Source of the DNA: Halomonas sp. A11-A | GTDB lineage: Bacteria; Pseudomonadota; Gammaproteobacteria; Pseudomonadales; Halomonadaceae | Assembly (NCBI RefSeq): GCF_003182195.1 | Contig: NZ_QGTM01000005.1 | Span: 62,001 to 126,000, forward strand | Direction: 5' to 3' | Length of the DNA: 64,000 nt | Shown: positions 36,349 to 45,444 of the stretch, piece after piece | Numbering within the stretch: the stretch's first letter is position 1 | How the letters are laid out: the number at the start of each line of letters is the position of its first letter | Position numbers and translations under genes: made by a program | The notes under the pieces: generated by a model | What the model was told of the DNA's origin: nothing | Database searches by the model: none | What the model saw: the letters and a program-made list of their open reading frames with translations, nothing else

Positions 36349-37778
36349 CAGGCCTCGCGGTCGAGGATGGTGGAGATCATCGCCGTGGTGGAGACGCCAT
36401 CCTCGAAGCCCAGCACCTTCACCTCGCCGCCGGCCTGGCGCACCGCCTCACCGCCGGCGATCTGCTCGGGGCGGTAGTCGCCGCCCTTGACGAGGACATC
36501 GGGCAGCACCGCCTCGATCAGCCGCTGGGGGGTGTCTTCGGCGAAGGGCACCACCCAGTCCACGGCGCCGAGGCCGGCCAGCACCTGCATACGCCGCGCC
36601 AGGGGGTTGATGGGACGCTTGGGCCCCTTGAGGCGGGCGATGGAGGCGTCGTCGTTGACCGCCACGATCAGCCGGTCGCCTAGCCGGCGCGCCTGCTCCA
36701 GGTAGGCCACGTGGCCGGCGTGCAGGATGTCGAAGCAGCCGTTGGTCATCACCACCCGCTCGCCGCGCGCCTGGGCGGCGCGCACCGCCTCGATCAGCGG
36801 CGCCTCCTCGATCACTCCGAACTCGGCCAGCTTGTCACCGTGCAAGGCGGTGTAGAGCTCGGCGATGGAGAGGGTGGCGGTGCCCTGCTTGGCCACCACC
36901 AGGCCGGCGGCCAGGTTGGCCAGGGTCATCGCCTCGGGGAAGGCGTGGCCGGCGGCCAGGGCCAGGCCCAGCACGCCGATCACGGTATCGCCGGCACCGG
37001 TGACGTCGTAGACCTCCCGGGCCCGGGTCGGCAGGTGCAGCGGCTCGTGCCCCTCGCGGATCAGGGTCATGCCCTTTTCGCTGCGGGTGATCAAGAGCGC
37101 CTCGAGCTCGAGCTCGGCACGCAGCGCCTCGCCGCGCTCGGCCAGCTCGGCGTCGTCGCGGCAGTGGCCCACCACCGCCTCGAACTCGGCCAGGTTGGGG
37201 GTGATCACGCTGGCCCCGCGGTAGCGGGAGAAATCGCTGCCCTTGGGGTCCACCAGCACCCGCTTGCCGCTGGCACGCACCAGGCGGATCAGCTCCTGGA
37301 CCCGGTTCAGGGTGCCCTTGCCATAGTCGGAGAGGATGACGAGGTCCGCCTCGGGCAGCGCCTCTTCCACCCGCGCCAGCAGCGCCGAGGTATCCACCTC
37401 GCCGAGCCCCTCCTCGAAGTCGAGGCGGATCAGCTGCTGGTTGCGGCTCATCACCCTGAGCTTGGTGATGGTGGGAATGCCGGGGCTGCGGGCGAAGTGA
37501 GCGCCCACTCCGGCATCTTCCAGGCGGGACACCAGGCGGTCGGCGTTGTCGTCGTCCCCCACCAGCCCGGCCAGGGCGGCACGGGCGCCCAGGGAGGCGA
37601 TATTGAGCGCCACGTTGGCGGCGCCGCCGGGGCGGTCCTCGCTCTGCTCGACGCGCACCACCGGCACCGGCGCCTCGGGGGAGATCCGCGAGGTGCCGCC
37701 GTGCCAGTAGCGGTCGAGCATGACGTCGCCCACCACCAGCAGGCGTGAGCGCTCCAGGGCGGTCAGATCAAGTTTCAT
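36348..37778 (-). CDS. hldE: Bifunctional heptose kinase/adenylyltransferase
   Basis: HldE phosphorylates heptose-7-phosphate and later adenylylates heptose-1-phosphate for ADP-heptose synthesis. The 476-residue protein has an N-terminal PfkB-type kinase (about 1-320: [24 protein letters not shown], and [20 protein letters not shown]) and a C-terminal nucleotidyltransferase (about 340-476: [19 protein letters not shown]). Length matches E. coli (477). Its start overlaps the preceding GT9 gene by 11 bp and its stop overlaps the waaA start. Confidence 0.97.
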   Translation of the reverse strand: MKLDLTALERSRLLVVGDVMLDRYWHGGTSRISPEAPVPVVRVEQSEDRPGGAANVALNIASLGARAALAGLVGDDDNADRLVSRLEDAGVGAHFARSPGIPTITKLRVMSRNQQLIRLDFEEGLGEVDTSALLARVEEALPEADLVILSDYGKGTLNRVQELIRLVRASGKRVLVDPKGSDFSRYRGASVITPNLAEFEAVVGHCRDDAELAERGEALRAELELEALLITRSEKGMTLIREGHEPLHLPTRAREVYDVTGAGDTVIGVLGLALAAGHAFPEAMTLANLAAGLVVAKQGTATLSIAELYTALHGDKLAEFGVIEEAPLIEAVRAAQARGERVVMTNGCFDILHAGHVAYLEQARRLGDRLIVAVNDDASIARLKGPKRPINPLARRMQVLAGLGAVDWVVPFAEDTPQRLIEAVLPDVLVKGGDYRPEQIAGGEAVRQAGGEVKVLGFEDGVSTTAMISTILDREA

Positions 37779-38871
37779 CGTCGGGAAGCTCCCTTTCCGG
37801 GTGGGTGGCGGCGGCGTGGTCGAGCACCGCCTCCAGGCGTTCGATCACATCCTCGGCGTGGATCAGCGACATGGCGTCGGGGTGGCGCACCCGCTGTCCC
37901 CAGGGGATCTCCTCCAGGGACTTGTGCAGGTAGGTGGCCACGGCATCCGGGTAGCGATCGACCACGAACTCCCGCCAGCAGTAGGGGGCGGCGCGGTCGG
38001 GGTTGGTGGTGGCATAGAGCCCCACCACCGGCGTGCCCATGGCATTGGCCATGTGCACCGGCCCGGAGTCCGGGGCGATGACGGCGCGGGCGCGGGCAAT
38101 CAGCGCCAGCAGGCCCTTCAGCGAGGTGCCACCGATGGCATCGATCACCGAGCCGGGCTCGCACAACGACTGGATCCGCTCGCCCATCTCGCGCTCCTGG
38201 GTGCTGCCGCCGCCGGTGAGCAGCGTCGGCAGGCCGTGCTGCTCCCAGGCGTGCTGGATCACCGCCGCATAGCCCTCGGCAGACCAGTTGCGGAAGTTGC
38301 GCAGCCGCGGGTTGGCGCAGGGGCTCATCAGCAGGTAGGGGGCGTCACCGGTCAGCGCCAGGGCCTCGTCATAGGCCGCATCGGGCACCGGCAGGTCCCA
38401 TGCCAGGGAGAGGTCCTCCACACCCAGCAGGCGCGCGAAGTCCAGGAAGGAGTCCAGCACGTGGGCCCGGGGATGGGGCGCCAGCTGGCGATGGGTGAAC
38501 CAGTGCTGGGCATCCTTGGCGCGCGCCTTGTCATAGCCCACCCGCACCCCGGCCTTGAGGCCGAGCGAGAGCACGCTGGCGCGAAGCGCCTGCTGCATGT
38601 GCAGCAGCACGTCGAAGCGGGTGTCGGCCAGCTCGCGCCACAGCGCACGCATGCCGGCAAGCCCGGTGGCCTTGTCGTAGACCACGAACTCGACCCCGGA
38701 GAGGCCCGCCAGTAGACTGTGCTCGCCCTTGCCGATGATCCAGGTGATGCGCGCCTCGGGCCACTGGCGCTGCAGGGCGCGAACCGTCGGTACCAGGTTG
38801 CAGACATCGCCCAGAGCGGAGAGTCGCAGCACGCCGATGTGTCGGGGTTGTGCAGGCAGAGGATGCTTCAT
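37768..38871 (-). CDS. GT9 family glycosyltransferase (heptosyltransferase-like)
   Basis: A 367-residue GT9 enzyme, probably adding heptose or another sugar to the LPS inner core. N-terminal [20 protein letters not shown] is the acceptor-side motif and [20 protein letters not shown] (about 277-296) is the ADP-sugar site. It is first in the GT9-hldE-waaA operon, so heptosyltransferase I is a reasonable guess. The ATG at 38871 is chosen because a -10 TAGAAT at 38911-38906 places the transcript start downstream of the alternative ATG at 38907. That ATG lies in the same CATG as the kdkA start on the other strand. Confidence 0.85.
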   Translation of the reverse strand: MKHPLPAQPRHIGVLRLSALGDVCNLVPTVRALQRQWPEARITWIIGKGEHSLLAGLSGVEFVVYDKATGLAGMRALWRELADTRFDVLLHMQQALRASVLSLGLKAGVRVGYDKARAKDAQHWFTHRQLAPHPRAHVLDSFLDFARLLGVEDLSLAWDLPVPDAAYDEALALTGDAPYLLMSPCANPRLRNFRNWSAEGYAAVIQHAWEQHGLPTLLTGGGSTQEREMGERIQSLCEPGSVIDAIGGTSLKGLLALIARARAVIAPDSGPVHMANAMGTPVVGLYATTNPDRAAPYCWREFVVDRYPDAVATYLHKSLEEIPWGQRVRHPDAMSLIHAEDVIERLEAVLDHAAATHPERELPDDET

Positions 38872-39592
38872 GGGGTTGGCAACGTGTCGAGCGGGAAAGG
38901 TTTTCATTCTATATGATGCGGCGCGTTTATGTGACGCCGCGGCCGAAGTGCCGCCCGGGCCGCAGCTCGTCGACCCCGACCACTGGCGGAGCCAGGGGCG
39001 AGTCACCGGCGAGGCGCCGGGGCGCGGCGCCAGCCTCTTCCTGGACGCCGGCGCAGGCCACGAGTGGGTGCTGCGCCCCTACCGCCGCGGCGGCCTGATC
39101 GCCCGGCTCAGCGCAAAGCGCTACCTGTGGACCGGTCTCGAGCAGACCCGCGCCTTCCGCGAACTGCGCCTGACCGCCGCCCTTCATGAACGCGGCCTGC
39201 CGGTGCCCCGCCCGGTGGCCGCCGCCGTCACCCGCCATGGCCTCACCTACGAGGCCGCCCTGATCACCGAACGCATTCCCGGCGCCCGCGCCCTGGCCGA
39301 CCTGCTCGAGGCTCGCCGGGCCGGCGACGCGCTGCTCGCCGAGGTGGGTCGGACGATCCGCCGCTTCCACGACGCCGGCCTCGACCACGTGGACCTCAAC
39401 GCCCGCAACCTGCTGGTGGACGAGGCGCAGCGCGTCTGGCTGATCGACCTGGACCGCTGCCGGCTGCGCCCGAAGGGCGCCTGGCAGGACGCCAACCTGG
39501 CACGCCTAGAGCGCTCCCTGGTGAAGTTCGGCGCCGGTGATGCCATGGCGCCGATCCGGCGGGGCTACGGGGAGGCGCCGGCGTCCGGCTGA
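38870..39592 (+). CDS. kdkA: 3-deoxy-D-manno-octulosonic acid kinase
   Basis: KdkA phosphorylates the single Kdo of lipid A-Kdo in species such as Haemophilus. The 240-residue protein (H. influenzae 241) has RPYRRGGLIARLSAKRYLWT, then TRAFRELRLTAALHERGLPV, GLDHVDLNARNLLVDEAQRV with the catalytic Asp (about 180), and WLIDLDRCRLR. The ATG at 38870 is supported by AGAGGA seven bases upstream and by length. It shares a CATG with the start of the divergent GT9 gene, so its promoter must lie within that gene. Its end overlaps the next GT9 gene by 28 bp. Confidence 0.88.
   Translation: MGLATCRAGKVFILYDAARLCDAAAEVPPGPQLVDPDHWRSQGRVTGEAPGRGASLFLDAGAGHEWVLRPYRRGGLIARLSAKRYLWTGLEQTRAFRELRLTAALHERGLPVPRPVAAAVTRHGLTYEAALITERIPGARALADLLEARRAGDALLAEVGRTIRRFHDAGLDHVDLNARNLLVDEAQRVWLIDLDRCRLRPKGAWQDANLARLERSLVKFGAGDAMAPIRRGYGEAPASG
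38906..38935 (-). promoter_or_regulatory. Promoter of the GT9-hldE-waaA operon
   Basis: On the minus strand GTCACA (38935-38930), 18 bp, TAGAAT (38911-38906), four and five of six matches. It lies inside the 5' part of kdkA and points away from it. The stretch is AT-rich relative to its surroundings. Confidence 0.55.
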
Positions 39593-40611
39593 CGCGGCGC
39601 TTCACGCTCGGGATAGACCCGCGTCAGCAGCTCCTCGAGCCCCTGCAGGATATCGGTGCTGCCCGGCACCTCGCCGCTTCTCAGGAAGACCGCCTCGTGG
39701 CAGGACTCGTAGCGAGGCCAGTAGCGATAGGGCAGCGTCTGAAAGAAGATCCCCAGGGTCGGCGTATGGGTAGCCAGCGCCAGGTTGCGCACGCCGGTAT
39801 CCCCGCACACCAGCGCAGATACGCCGGCCATCCAGGGGCCCAGCGCCTCCAGAGACATGCGCGGCTGAACCTCGACGTTGGCCTGCCGCGCCGCCACCTC
39901 GGCCAGGAAGTCGCCGGACTCCTCGGTCTTGTGTCCCTCCAGCAGCACGTGGTGGTAGTCCGGAAACTCCCGCGCCGCCCTGTCGATCAGCTGGCACCAG
40001 GAGTCCAGGGAGAGGGACTTTTCCGCCTTGGAGGCGAAGGGAAAGTAGGCAATGACCCGGGGCGACTCCGCCGGCCGATGCACCGGCATGGCGAAGTCGA
40101 GCGGGTAGCGCGGCTTGTGCCCCATGACCTTGAGGAAGTCGAGCAGCACCTCGGCCTCGTAGTGATAGTTGGAGCGCCGCAGACCCACGTCGTAGAGCAG
40201 CCGGTTGAACACGCCGCGATAGGGAAAGCCCAGCTTGATGGCGGCGGGGGCCATCAGCGTCAGCACCCGGGAGCGGGAGGTATCGGCCAGGTCGAAGAGA
40301 ATATCCACGGGTTCCAGGGCGCGCAGCGAGCGCCACTGCTCCGCCAGGCTGCCTCGCGTCTCCTGCACGAAGACCTCATCCACCAGGTCCTCCGGCACCG
40401 CATAGCGGTAGGTCGTCACCGTGGCCAGGGTGATATGCGCCTCGGGAAACAGCCGCCGCAGCTCGACCAGAAAGGGCCTTGCCGCCATGTAGTCGCCGAA
40501 GGCGCACTGGCGGATCACCAGAATGCGCTTCACCTCGTTCGGGGCCGTACTCTCCAGCCAGCGCCGTCCGCGCCGGCTCAGGTAGGCACACTTGTCGATC
40601 CAGGCTCTCAC
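39565..40611 (-). CDS. GT9 family glycosyltransferase
   Basis: A 348-residue GT9 (heptosyltransferase-type) enzyme of the LPS core. KRILVIRQCAFGDYMAARPF near 28-47 is the acceptor-side strand and GVSALVCGDTGVRNLALATH (about 268-287) the donor site, although the usual SGxxH reads TGVRNLA. A very aromatic stretch (FFQTLPYRYWPRYESCHEAV) follows. It is downstream of a GT4 gene with a 4-bp ATGA overlap. The sugar it adds is not predictable. Confidence 0.82.
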   Translation of the reverse strand: MRAWIDKCAYLSRRGRRWLESTAPNEVKRILVIRQCAFGDYMAARPFLVELRRLFPEAHITLATVTTYRYAVPEDLVDEVFVQETRGSLAEQWRSLRALEPVDILFDLADTSRSRVLTLMAPAAIKLGFPYRGVFNRLLYDVGLRRSNYHYEAEVLLDFLKVMGHKPRYPLDFAMPVHRPAESPRVIAYFPFASKAEKSLSLDSWCQLIDRAAREFPDYHHVLLEGHKTEESGDFLAEVAARQANVEVQPRMSLEALGPWMAGVSALVCGDTGVRNLALATHTPTLGIFFQTLPYRYWPRYESCHEAVFLRSGEVPGSTDILQGLEELLTRVYPEREAPRQPDAGASP

Positions 40612-41750
40612 TCGCCCTCGGCTCCTTGTTGATTCTCGTATTCACGGATCAGGCTGGCCACGTGGGCCGCCAGGGTAAAGTCCTTCTCGACGCGGCGCCG
40701 CGCCGCCTGCCCCAGGCGCTGGCGCAGCTCGGCGTCATCGGCCAGCTCGGCCAGGGCGGCGGCCCAGGCCGCGGCGTCCTCGGGAGGCGCCAGGCGCCCC
40801 GTCTCGACCTCGAGCAGCTCGGGAATGGCCCCGCTGTCGCTGCCAACCACCGCCTTGCCGGCCGCCATGGCCTCGATCACCGTCAGGCCGAACGCCTCGT
40901 TACGCGAGGGGACGCAGACGATCTCCAGCGCCTCGAACAGGCGCGGCAGGTCGCGGCGAAAGCCGGTGAAGGTAATACGTGCCTCGAGGCGCAGCTCATC
41001 GATGCGCCGACGCAGGGCCGCCACATGGGCCTCGTCGCTGCCCTCCTCCGCCGTCAGGCCGCCGATCAACACGCCGTGCCAGGCAAGCTCGGGCCGAGCC
41101 TCGGCCAGGCGGGCCAGCGCCTCGATCCACACCTCCTGCCCCTTGCCCGGCGTCAACCGCCCCGGCAGGCCGATGGCCACGGCGCCATCGGGCACGCCCA
41201 GCTCGCGGCGCAGCGCAAGGCGCGCCTTGTCGTCGAGACAGGGCGCATAGGGGGCCGGATCGATACCCAGGTAGAGACGCCGGATGCGTTCGGCGGGGAG
41301 CGGGAAGGCGGCCAGGTTGCGCTGTCGGGTCGCCTCGCTGATGGCGAAGAGCCGGGTGACCTTGCCGTAGGCCCAGCGGTGGTAGAGGTCCTTCTTGGGG
41401 CGGGTCACTCCCATATGGTCGGTGAAGAAGAGGCGCAGCGATGGCCGCAGGGTCACCAGCAGTGCCCCCAGACGCAGGTCGCTGGACTTGTGGCAGTGGA
41501 TCACCTCGATCCCGTGTGCCCCGAGGTAGGCCAGCACGCGCCCCGCGGCCAGCAGCGCCCGCCCCTTCGAGGCCAGGATCAGCGGCTCGACGCCGGCTTC
41601 GCGGAAGCTCTCGGCGACCCGGGAGCCGGCCAGGGCCAGACCGTAGGTCTGCCACCCCTGGCGGGCCAGCTCGGGTATAATCCGTGATGGATACATTTCC
41701 AATCCGCCCCAGCCGCTGGAGAGACAGATATGCAGGACCTTGTGCGACAA
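40608..41750 (-). CDS. GT4 family glycosyltransferase
   Basis: A 380-residue GT-B glycosyltransferase of the GT4 family. The start VLHICLSSGWGGLEMYPSRI holds the GG acceptor loop. GLPGRLTPGKGQEVWIEALA (about 193-212) and PSRNEAFGLTVIEAMAAGKA (E-x7-E donor motif, about 285-304) are typical. It likely extends the LPS outer core using a nucleotide-activated hexose. It is first in a two-gene operon with the GT9 gene and divergent from another GT9 gene 38 bp away. Confidence 0.86.
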   Translation of the reverse strand: MSHKVLHICLSSGWGGLEMYPSRIIPELARQGWQTYGLALAGSRVAESFREAGVEPLILASKGRALLAAGRVLAYLGAHGIEVIHCHKSSDLRLGALLVTLRPSLRLFFTDHMGVTRPKKDLYHRWAYGKVTRLFAISEATRQRNLAAFPLPAERIRRLYLGIDPAPYAPCLDDKARLALRRELGVPDGAVAIGLPGRLTPGKGQEVWIEALARLAEARPELAWHGVLIGGLTAEEGSDEAHVAALRRRIDELRLEARITFTGFRRDLPRLFEALEIVCVPSRNEAFGLTVIEAMAAGKAVVGSDSGAIPELLEVETGRLAPPEDAAAWAAALAELADDAELRQRLGQAARRRVEKDFTLAAHVASLIREYENQQGAEGE

Positions 41751-41788
41751 GGCTGACTCCTTCGGTATCTCGGGGCTCGGGAGCCCGG

Positions 41789-42883
41789 ATGACTGCTACT
41801 TCCGCTGCCCCGGGCGCGTCCTCGCGCCTGCTGGTGGTTCGCAACGACAAGCTCGGCGATTTCATGCTGGCCTGGCCAGCGCTGGCCCGCCTCAAGGCGG
41901 CCAGCCCCGCCCCCCACGTCAGCGTGCTGGTGCCAGCCTATACGGCGCCCATGGCGCGACTCTGCCCCTGGGTCGACCGGGTGCTGGTCGATCCGGGCGA
42001 AAAGGCCGACCGCAACGAACACCGGCGCCTTCTGGCCGAGGTGAAGGCGGCACGCTTCGATGCGCTGCTCACGCTCTTCTCCACACCGCGCATCGGCTGG
42101 CTGGGGTGGCGTGCGGGCATTCCGCTGCGCCTGGCCCCGGCCACCAAGTGGGCGCAGCTATTCTACAACCGAAGGGTGGTGCAGCGCAGGTCGCGCTCGG
42201 AAAAGCCGGAATACCGCTACAACATCGAGCTGGCCGAGGCGCTGCTGACCGAGCTCGGCCTTGCCTCGGGGACCGCCCCCGAGCCTCCCTACTGGCCCCT
42301 CCCGGAAGGCGAGCGCCGGGCCCAGCGCCAGCGCCTCGCCGAGGAACTCGCGCTCGACCCGACACGGCCCTGGGTCTTCCTGCACGGAGGCAGCGGCGGT
42401 TCGGCGGTAAACCTCTCCCCCGCACAGTATGTGCGGTTGGTGCAGGAGGTGGACGCCCGCCTGCAGGGGGCGCAGCGAGCCCAGTGGGTGCTGACCTCCG
42501 GCCCCGGCGAGGAGGCCACCGCCGAGGCGATCCTGGCCCCGCTGCGCGAAGCCGGCATCGAGGTTCATCGCCTGCCGCCGCGGGCCGGCCTGGATGACTT
42601 CGCCCGGACGCTGGCGGCGGCGGATCTTTTCATCGCCGGCTCCACCGGGCCGCTGCATCTCGCCGGCTGCCTGGATCTCGCCACCGCCGGTTTCTACCCG
42701 GCCCACCGCTCCGCCACCCCCCTGCGCTGGCAGACCTGCAACCGCGCCGATCACCGCCTCGCCTTCTGCCCGCCCGCCAGCGCTGGCGAGCAGGACATGG
42801 CAACGATCGACATCCCCGCGGCGGCCGAGGCGATCAACGATCTCTTGCGCCGTCTTCCGGCGGAGGTGACGTCCGGGTCCTGA
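41789..42883 (+). CDS. GT9 family glycosyltransferase
   Basis: A 364-residue GT9 enzyme, the third in this cluster apart from waaF. RLLVVRNDKLGDFMLAWPAL (about 13-32) and AADLFIAGSTGPLHLAGCLD (about 284-303) are the two family motifs, the latter in the SGPxH-like form STGPLH. Predicted to work on the LPS core at the inner membrane face. A GGGAG site supports the ATG; an open frame upstream from 41684 overlaps the divergent GT4 gene and is rejected. Its last 50 bp overlap the end of the convergent WaaE-like gene. Confidence 0.83.
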   Translation: MTATSAAPGASSRLLVVRNDKLGDFMLAWPALARLKAASPAPHVSVLVPAYTAPMARLCPWVDRVLVDPGEKADRNEHRRLLAEVKAARFDALLTLFSTPRIGWLGWRAGIPLRLAPATKWAQLFYNRRVVQRRSRSEKPEYRYNIELAEALLTELGLASGTAPEPPYWPLPEGERRAQRQRLAEELALDPTRPWVFLHGGSGGSAVNLSPAQYVRLVQEVDARLQGAQRAQWVLTSGPGEEATAEAILAPLREAGIEVHRLPPRAGLDDFARTLAAADLFIAGSTGPLHLAGCLDLATAGFYPAHRSATPLRWQTCNRADHRLAFCPPASAGEQDMATIDIPAAAEAINDLLRRLPAEVTSGS

Positions 42884-43616
42884 TCCACAGGTCGGCGTAC
42901 TTGGCGAAGGTGGAGTGGGCCGAGAGCAGCGCCAGCAGCAGCCCCTGTCGGCCGTCGAGGAAGCCCGCCTTGAGCAGGTACATGCGCAGGAAGCAGCCGA
43001 TACCGTGGCCGATGCCCGCGGCGAGGCTGCCGCGCTTGCCGCGGGCCGCACGCTGCTCGGCCCAGGCCTGGGCGTAGTGGGCGGACTTCTCGAGGTAGTG
43101 GCGCAGGTCGCGGTAGGTGTAGTGGAGCAGGTCGCCCTCGAGAGGTCGCACCGCCAGCCCCTCGGGGTTTTCCAGCTTCTCGTGGACCAGGGCCTCGTTG
43201 TAGCCGGCACGCCCCCGGGGGTAGAGGCGCGCCACCCGGTCCGGGTACCAGCCCGAATGGCGGATGAAGGCGCCGAAGCACCAGGAGAGGCGCGGCAGCG
43301 TATAGATCGCCGTTGCCCCCTCGGACAAGGCCGCCTGAATGCTCTCGCGCAGCGCCGGCGTCACGCGCTCATCGGCATCCACCATCAGGATCCAGTCGCT
43401 CTCCACCAGCGCCTCGGCGCGCCGGCGCTGGCGGCCGAAGCCCTGCCAGTCATCCTCCACTGCCACCTTGTCGGTAAAGTCGCGGGCGATCGCGAGGGTC
43501 CCGTCGGTGCTGCCGGCATCCACCACCACGATCTCATCGACCCAGGCGAGGGTCTCCAGGCAGGCCCGCAGGTGATCCTGCTCGTTCTTGACGATGAGCA
43601 CGGCGGCAATCGACAT
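42834..43616 (-). CDS. GT2 LPS-core glycosyltransferase, WaaE/KdtX type
   Basis: A 260-residue GT2 enzyme resembling WaaE, which adds a beta-1,4-glucose to inner-core heptose I. AAVLIVKNEQDHLRACLETL (about 4-23) and VVDAGSTDGTLAIA begin the GT-A fold, and MVDADERVT holds the DxD metal motif (about 81-89). EGDLLHYTYRDLRHYLEKSA is a conserved WaaE-like stretch and a hydrophobic segment lies near 205-220. The ATG at 43616 is set by the family. Its end overlaps the convergent GT9 gene by 50 bp. Confidence 0.83.
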   Translation of the reverse strand: MSIAAVLIVKNEQDHLRACLETLAWVDEIVVVDAGSTDGTLAIARDFTDKVAVEDDWQGFGRQRRRAEALVESDWILMVDADERVTPALRESIQAALSEGATAIYTLPRLSWCFGAFIRHSGWYPDRVARLYPRGRAGYNEALVHEKLENPEGLAVRPLEGDLLHYTYRDLRHYLEKSAHYAQAWAEQRAARGKRGSLAAGIGHGIGCFLRMYLLKAGFLDGRQGLLLALLSAHSTFAKYADLWIRTRTSPPPEDGARDR

Positions 43617-43737
43617 CGATAGTCCTTGAGGGCGAAGTGGGACGCTCAGTGTAAGGCGCCCCCCCTGCCGGCACCACCCGGCCGAGTGTGTGACGCCTCC
43701 CAAGGCTTGATAAGCTCTGCTGATAGCCCCCTGACCG

Positions 43738-45438
43738 ATGATACCCATGCCCCTTCCCCAACTGCCCTCTCTCCTTCGCCACCCGCGCTGGTGGGCCCTG
43801 CTCGCCATCGGGCTCTGCCTCGGCTATGCCGTGGTGACCATCAGCCTGCTGCCCGCCTGGGCCCTGACGGTGATCGCCGGCGCCTGGCTCGGTACCGGCT
43901 GGCTGCTGCGCTGGGGTGCCCCGCGTGCCCCGCGCCCGGCTGCCAGGGTGTGGCCCTGGTCGTTGCTGCCCCTGGCGCTGTGGGGGCTCTACGTCTATCT
44001 CAACGACAGCTTCGGCATCGTCGACCTGGGGGCGATCTTCTTCCACCTCCAGGCCGGTATGTCCGACCACGGCGGCAGCGACCGCCTGGTGGCCGCCGTG
44101 CTCTACAGCCTGAGCATGCTCGCCCTGCTGGCGGCCTTCACCTGGCTGGTACGGACCGACCACCGCTGGCGGCTGGGCGAGCGCCTGCTGGCCCTGGTGC
44201 TGCTGGCCAGCAACCCCCTGCTCTACGGCATGACCCAGCGCGGCGCGGCCATCGTTACCGACGATGGCGCCTGGCTGGACCGCCGCTACGTGGCGCCGGT
44301 GATCGAGCAGGCCCCGTCCGATCCGCCCAACTTGCTGCTGCTCTACCTGGAGAGCATCGAGCGCACCTACGCCGACCGCGAGCGCTTCGGCGACGCCTAT
44401 GCCGACCTCGATGCGTTGGGCGAACGCGGCCGGGTCTTCGAGGGGGTTCGCCAGCTCGACAACACCGGCTGGACCATGGCCGGCATGATCGCCAGCCAGT
44501 GCGGTACACCGCTGATGCCCGCCGGCCTGCTGCATGACCGGCAGTTCTCGCCGCTGGACAAGGTGGTGCCCGGGGTCGACTGCCTGGGCGATCTGCTCAG
44601 CGAGCAGGGCTACCGACTCAGCTACCTGGGCGGCGCCAGCACCGCCTTCGCCGGCAAGGGGCTCTTCTACGAGGGTCACGGCTTCGACACCGTGCTGGGC
44701 CGCGAGGAACTGGCGCCTCGGCTCGAAGACCCCGACTACGTCAACAACTGGGGGCTCCACGACGACTCGCTCTATGACTTCACCGTCGAGGAGATCCGCC
44801 GGCTGGAGGCCGAACACGACGGCCCCTGGGGCGTGGTCAACCTCACCATCGCCGGCCACGCCCCCAACGGATATCCCGCCCAGAGCTGCATCGACCGCCA
44901 GGGGGAGTTCGACGGCGTCGACATCCTCTACTCGGTGGAATGCTCGGCCTGGCTGGCCCGGGACCTGGTGGAGCGCCTGGAGGCGGAGGGGCTGCTGGAA
45001 AACACCCTGGTGGTGGTGGCCAGCGACCACCTCACCATGCGGGTCTCGGTGTGGGACCTGCTGATCGCCGGCGAGCGCGACAACACCTTCATGCTGCTCG
45101 GCCCCGGCATCGAGGCCGGCACTCGCACCCGGCGGGAGGCCTCCATGGTCGACCTCTTCCCGACCCTGCTGGAGGCGATGGGCTTTACCATCGATGAGCA
45201 CCGTGCGGGTCTCGGCGTCTCGCTGCTGGCCGACACCGAGACCCTGGTGGAGCGTCACGGGCTCGCGGGGATCAACACCCGGATGCGCGAGGAGAATGCC
45301 CTGCAGCAGCGACTCTGGGAGGGCCTGGTGCCAGACCGCCCTCAGGAGTCCGAGGAAAAGGAGTCGTCGCCGACCGACGACCAGGTGGTGGAGTCGCCCT
45401 ATGACGCCACCGGCGAAACGCCGGCCAGCGTCCAGTAG
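43738..45438 (+). CDS. Sulfatase-fold phosphoglycerol transferase, OpgB/LtaS-like
   Basis: A 566-residue membrane enzyme. About four helices (18-38, 40-58, 73-93, 117-136) precede a periplasmic sulfatase-type domain from about 190. Metal and nucleophile features are visible: LLLYLESIERTYAD (Glu), NTGWTMAGMIASQCGTPL (nucleophile Thr) and VVVASDHLTMR (Asp/His). Related OpgB (MdoB) moves phosphoglycerol onto periplasmic glucans. In this LPS cluster it could instead decorate core sugars. The C-terminal 40 residues are Glu/Ser-rich and dispensable-looking. The start may be at 43738 or the ATG at 43747; neither has a clear ribosome-binding site. Confidence 0.82.
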   Translation: MIPMPLPQLPSLLRHPRWWALLAIGLCLGYAVVTISLLPAWALTVIAGAWLGTGWLLRWGAPRAPRPAARVWPWSLLPLALWGLYVYLNDSFGIVDLGAIFFHLQAGMSDHGGSDRLVAAVLYSLSMLALLAAFTWLVRTDHRWRLGERLLALVLLASNPLLYGMTQRGAAIVTDDGAWLDRRYVAPVIEQAPSDPPNLLLLYLESIERTYADRERFGDAYADLDALGERGRVFEGVRQLDNTGWTMAGMIASQCGTPLMPAGLLHDRQFSPLDKVVPGVDCLGDLLSEQGYRLSYLGGASTAFAGKGLFYEGHGFDTVLGREELAPRLEDPDYVNNWGLHDDSLYDFTVEEIRRLEAEHDGPWGVVNLTIAGHAPNGYPAQSCIDRQGEFDGVDILYSVECSAWLARDLVERLEAEGLLENTLVVVASDHLTMRVSVWDLLIAGERDNTFMLLGPGIEAGTRTRREASMVDLFPTLLEAMGFTIDEHRAGLGVSLLADTETLVERHGLAGINTRMREENALQQRLWEGLVPDRPQESEEKESSPTDDQVVESPYDATGETPASVQ

Positions 45439-45444
45439 GGCAGG

